Source: Clostridiales bacterium (lineage in GTDB: Bacteria > Bacillota > Clostridia > Lachnospirales > WQUN01). Taken from it: a stretch of 5,709 nucleotides of DNA. Numbering within the stretch: the stretch's first letter is position 1; the number at the start of each line of letters is the position of its first letter. A program made the position numbers and the translations under genes. The notes under the pieces are model-generated. The model saw nothing but the letters and a program-made list of their open reading frames with translations, was not told the origin of the DNA and did not search any database. This document shows positions 4,288 to 5,709 of this stretch, piece after piece. The stretch is taken from positions 1-5,709 of the forward strand of contig JAIRVD010000353.1 in NCBI GenBank assembly GCA_031254075.1. The letters run 5' to 3'.

Positions 4288-5709
4288 CTACTTATTCCAT
4301 TTCCTCTCAAGCGACACGGACGACGCAATATTTTTTGCGTGGTCGGCGCTTCGGCTTAAATCTGTAATCATGTCGGTGAAGATAACGCCGCATTCGGGAC
4401 GGCAGATTTCGGTTTTCAGGCGTTCGACATGGTTTACAACACACTTTGCCGCGAAGGTGTTTATTTTGCCGTCGAGTTTTTTGATTTTGGAAAATTCGTC
4501 ATCTTTTTGGTTTTCGTAAACATTCAAAGCCTTAACCGTAATGTCCTTTGTTAATTTCACAAGCCGTTTTAATTCTTCGACGGCGGTTTCGGAGAATTTT
4601 AAATCGTTGTTTTCCATTGTTTTTACATATCCGGCGATGTTTTCGGCATGGTCGCCGATTCTTTCGATATCGGAAAGAATTATAAACATTTTACCGATTT
4701 TTTTGGCTTCAAGCGGCGAGAGCGACATTCCGTTAATATGAACTAATTTCGACGCTATTTTGTGATTCAGGTAATCCACGATTTTTTCGTTTTCCAGCGT
4801 TTTTTTCACTTTTTCGGCATCGTTTTCAAAGAACGCTTCCGTTGCGAGCGCGAAATTCTCGTTCGCGATTTTTCCCATTCGGCAAAGCTCAAGATGCGCG
4901 TTAAGCACCGAAACCGCAGGTGATTCCATCGTTTGCGAATCAAGATACACAAGTTTCTTTTCATAAGTATTATCTGTTTCGATTGCGCTGCCGGGAACAA
5001 TTTTCTTCATCATAACTGCGATATAATTTATAAACGGCAAAAGAATCAGCATCGTCGCAACATTGTACAGCGTATGGAACATCGCGACCTGACGCGCTTT
5101 TTCCGCCCAAGTAGATTCAAACCATTCTAAAATTTGCGGGAAAATAAAAATCAGAGTTCCGAAAACGGTGCTTCCGATTATGTCATACATAATGTGAAAA
5201 ATTGCGGCGCGCTTGCTTTCGCGACTCGCGGGAATCGACGAAACAACCGTCGTAATGCTTGTGCCGATATTCATGCCCAAAATAATAAACGCCGATGTTC
5301 TGAAATCCAGCGGAACGCCGCTCAAATGGAGCGCAACCAAAATTCCCATCGTCGCCGACGAGCTTTGAATTATCGCGGTAAAAACAAATCCCGCCAAAAG
5401 AGCAAGAATCGGATTCGTGAAATTAACTAAAAACTCATTGAAAGACGGCTCATTCCTAAGAGCCATAAGCGGCGTTCCCATAGTTGAAATTCCGAAGAAC
5501 AAAACACCGAAGCCCAAAACTACATATCCGATATCTTTTATTTTTCTTTTCTTAAAGAAAAAATTCATTATAACGCCGACGAAAATAAATAACGGCGCAA
5601 CCCAGTCAATCTTAAACGCAACCAATTGTCCGCTGAAAGTAGTTCCGACATTCGCGCCCATAATAACGCCAATCGCCTGCACCAAATTCAACATCCCCGA
5701 ATTAACGAA
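4288..5709 (-). CDS. Na+/phosphate cotransporter with C-terminal PhoU-like domain (5' end outside window)
   Basis: This membrane protein of the Na/Pi-cotransporter II (NptA/YjbB-like) family is expected to move inorganic phosphate with sodium ions. The frame stays open to the right edge: FVNSG precedes the Met at 5694, and FVNSGMLNLVQAIGV matches the family interior, so that Met is not the start. Roughly the first 60-80 residues, including the first QSSS repeat, are missing. In the 473 visible residues, QAIGVIMGANVGTT (11-24) and FIILGMNIGTSITT (141-154) are the two halves of the family's internal repeat, and QSSSAT (115-120) is the second substrate-site motif. Several hydrophobic segments span about 30-235. 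Residues about 250-473 form a helical PhoU-like domain with the metal-binding motifs ERIGDHAEN (349-357) and SRSADHAKN (452-460). The PhoU-like part may tune transport to phosphate supply. The gene ends in TAG. The family assignment is secure; phosphate as substrate is by homology. Confidence 0.92.
   Translation of the reverse strand, partial: FVNSGMLNLVQAIGVIMGANVGTTFSGQLVAFKIDWVAPLFIFVGVIMNFFFKKRKIKDIGYVVLGFGVLFFGISTMGTPLMALRNEPSFNEFLVNFTNPILALLAGFVFTAIIQSSSATMGILVALHLSGVPLDFRTSAFIILGMNIGTSITTVVSSIPASRESKRAAIFHIMYDIIGSTVFGTLIFIFPQILEWFESTWAEKARQVAMFHTLYNVATMLILLPFINYIAVMMKKIVPGSAIETDNTYEKKLVYLDSQTMESPAVSVLNAHLELCRMGKIANENFALATEAFFENDAEKVKKTLENEKIVDYLNHKIASKLVHINGMSLSPLEAKKIGKMFIILSDIERIGDHAENIAGYVKTMENNDLKFSETAVEELKRLVKLTKDITVKALNVYENQKDDEFSKIKKLDGKINTFAAKCVVNHVERLKTEICRPECGVIFTDMITDLSRSADHAKNIASSVSLERKWNK

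Noticed and set aside
5692..5694. ATG at 5694 as the start of the transporter
   Set aside because: The frame is open upstream to the window edge and reads FVNSG, which matches the family interior, and the first QSSS repeat would be missing.

Overview
The window carries five genes of ordinary bacterial housekeeping type; the one exceptional thing in it is a broken or recoded polA. On the minus strand, read right to left from a short divergent promoter region, lie polA (DNA polymerase I, 3321 to 655), coaE (dephospho-CoA kinase, 668 to 21, overlapping the end of polA by 14 bases) and the first seven codons of a further gene (from base 20, running off the left edge). These look like one operon. 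On the plus strand, divergent from polA, is a single M14-family metallopeptidase gene (3416-4258) of the gamma-D-glutamyl-diamino-acid peptidase kind. Convergent to it, again on the minus strand, is a Na+/phosphate cotransporter with a C-terminal PhoU-like domain (4288 to the right edge), whose N-terminus lies outside the window.

The organism is a bacterium, most likely an anaerobic member of the Bacillota (Clostridia or Negativicutes). This is inferred from the style of the PolA and CoaE proteins, the polA-coaE linkage, the peptidase class and strong GGAG-type ribosome binding sites. The taxonomic call is from memory of such genomes and is only moderately secure. All complete reading frames end in TAA or TAG and contain no in-frame TAA or TAG, except polA.

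polA has two in-frame stop codons, TAA at 1144-1146 and TAG at 1111-1113, eleven codons apart. There is no frameshift. The catalytic residues before and after the stops keep a constant offset of 40 from the E. coli Pol I numbering, so the gene is full length and otherwise intact. The TAA replaces the conserved O-helix tyrosine (Tyr766 in E. coli) and the TAG replaces a position normally Leu. The gene is therefore a recent pseudogene, a site of sequence error, a split gene, or a read-through case; sequence alone cannot decide which. The complete 5' nuclease domain lies upstream of the stops and would survive truncation. The neighbouring coaE also lacks the Walker A lysine (Thr instead) while keeping the rest of the family pattern.

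The 94-base divergent region between polA and the peptidase gene holds a plausible sigma-70-type promoter for polA, an imperfect 10+10 inverted repeat that overlaps it, and ribosome binding sites for both genes. The spacer between the peptidase and transporter genes is only 29 bases and has no convincing terminator. A perfect 11-bp hairpin lies inside the 3' part of the peptidase gene. I see no mobile elements, CRISPR arrays, tRNA or rRNA genes.
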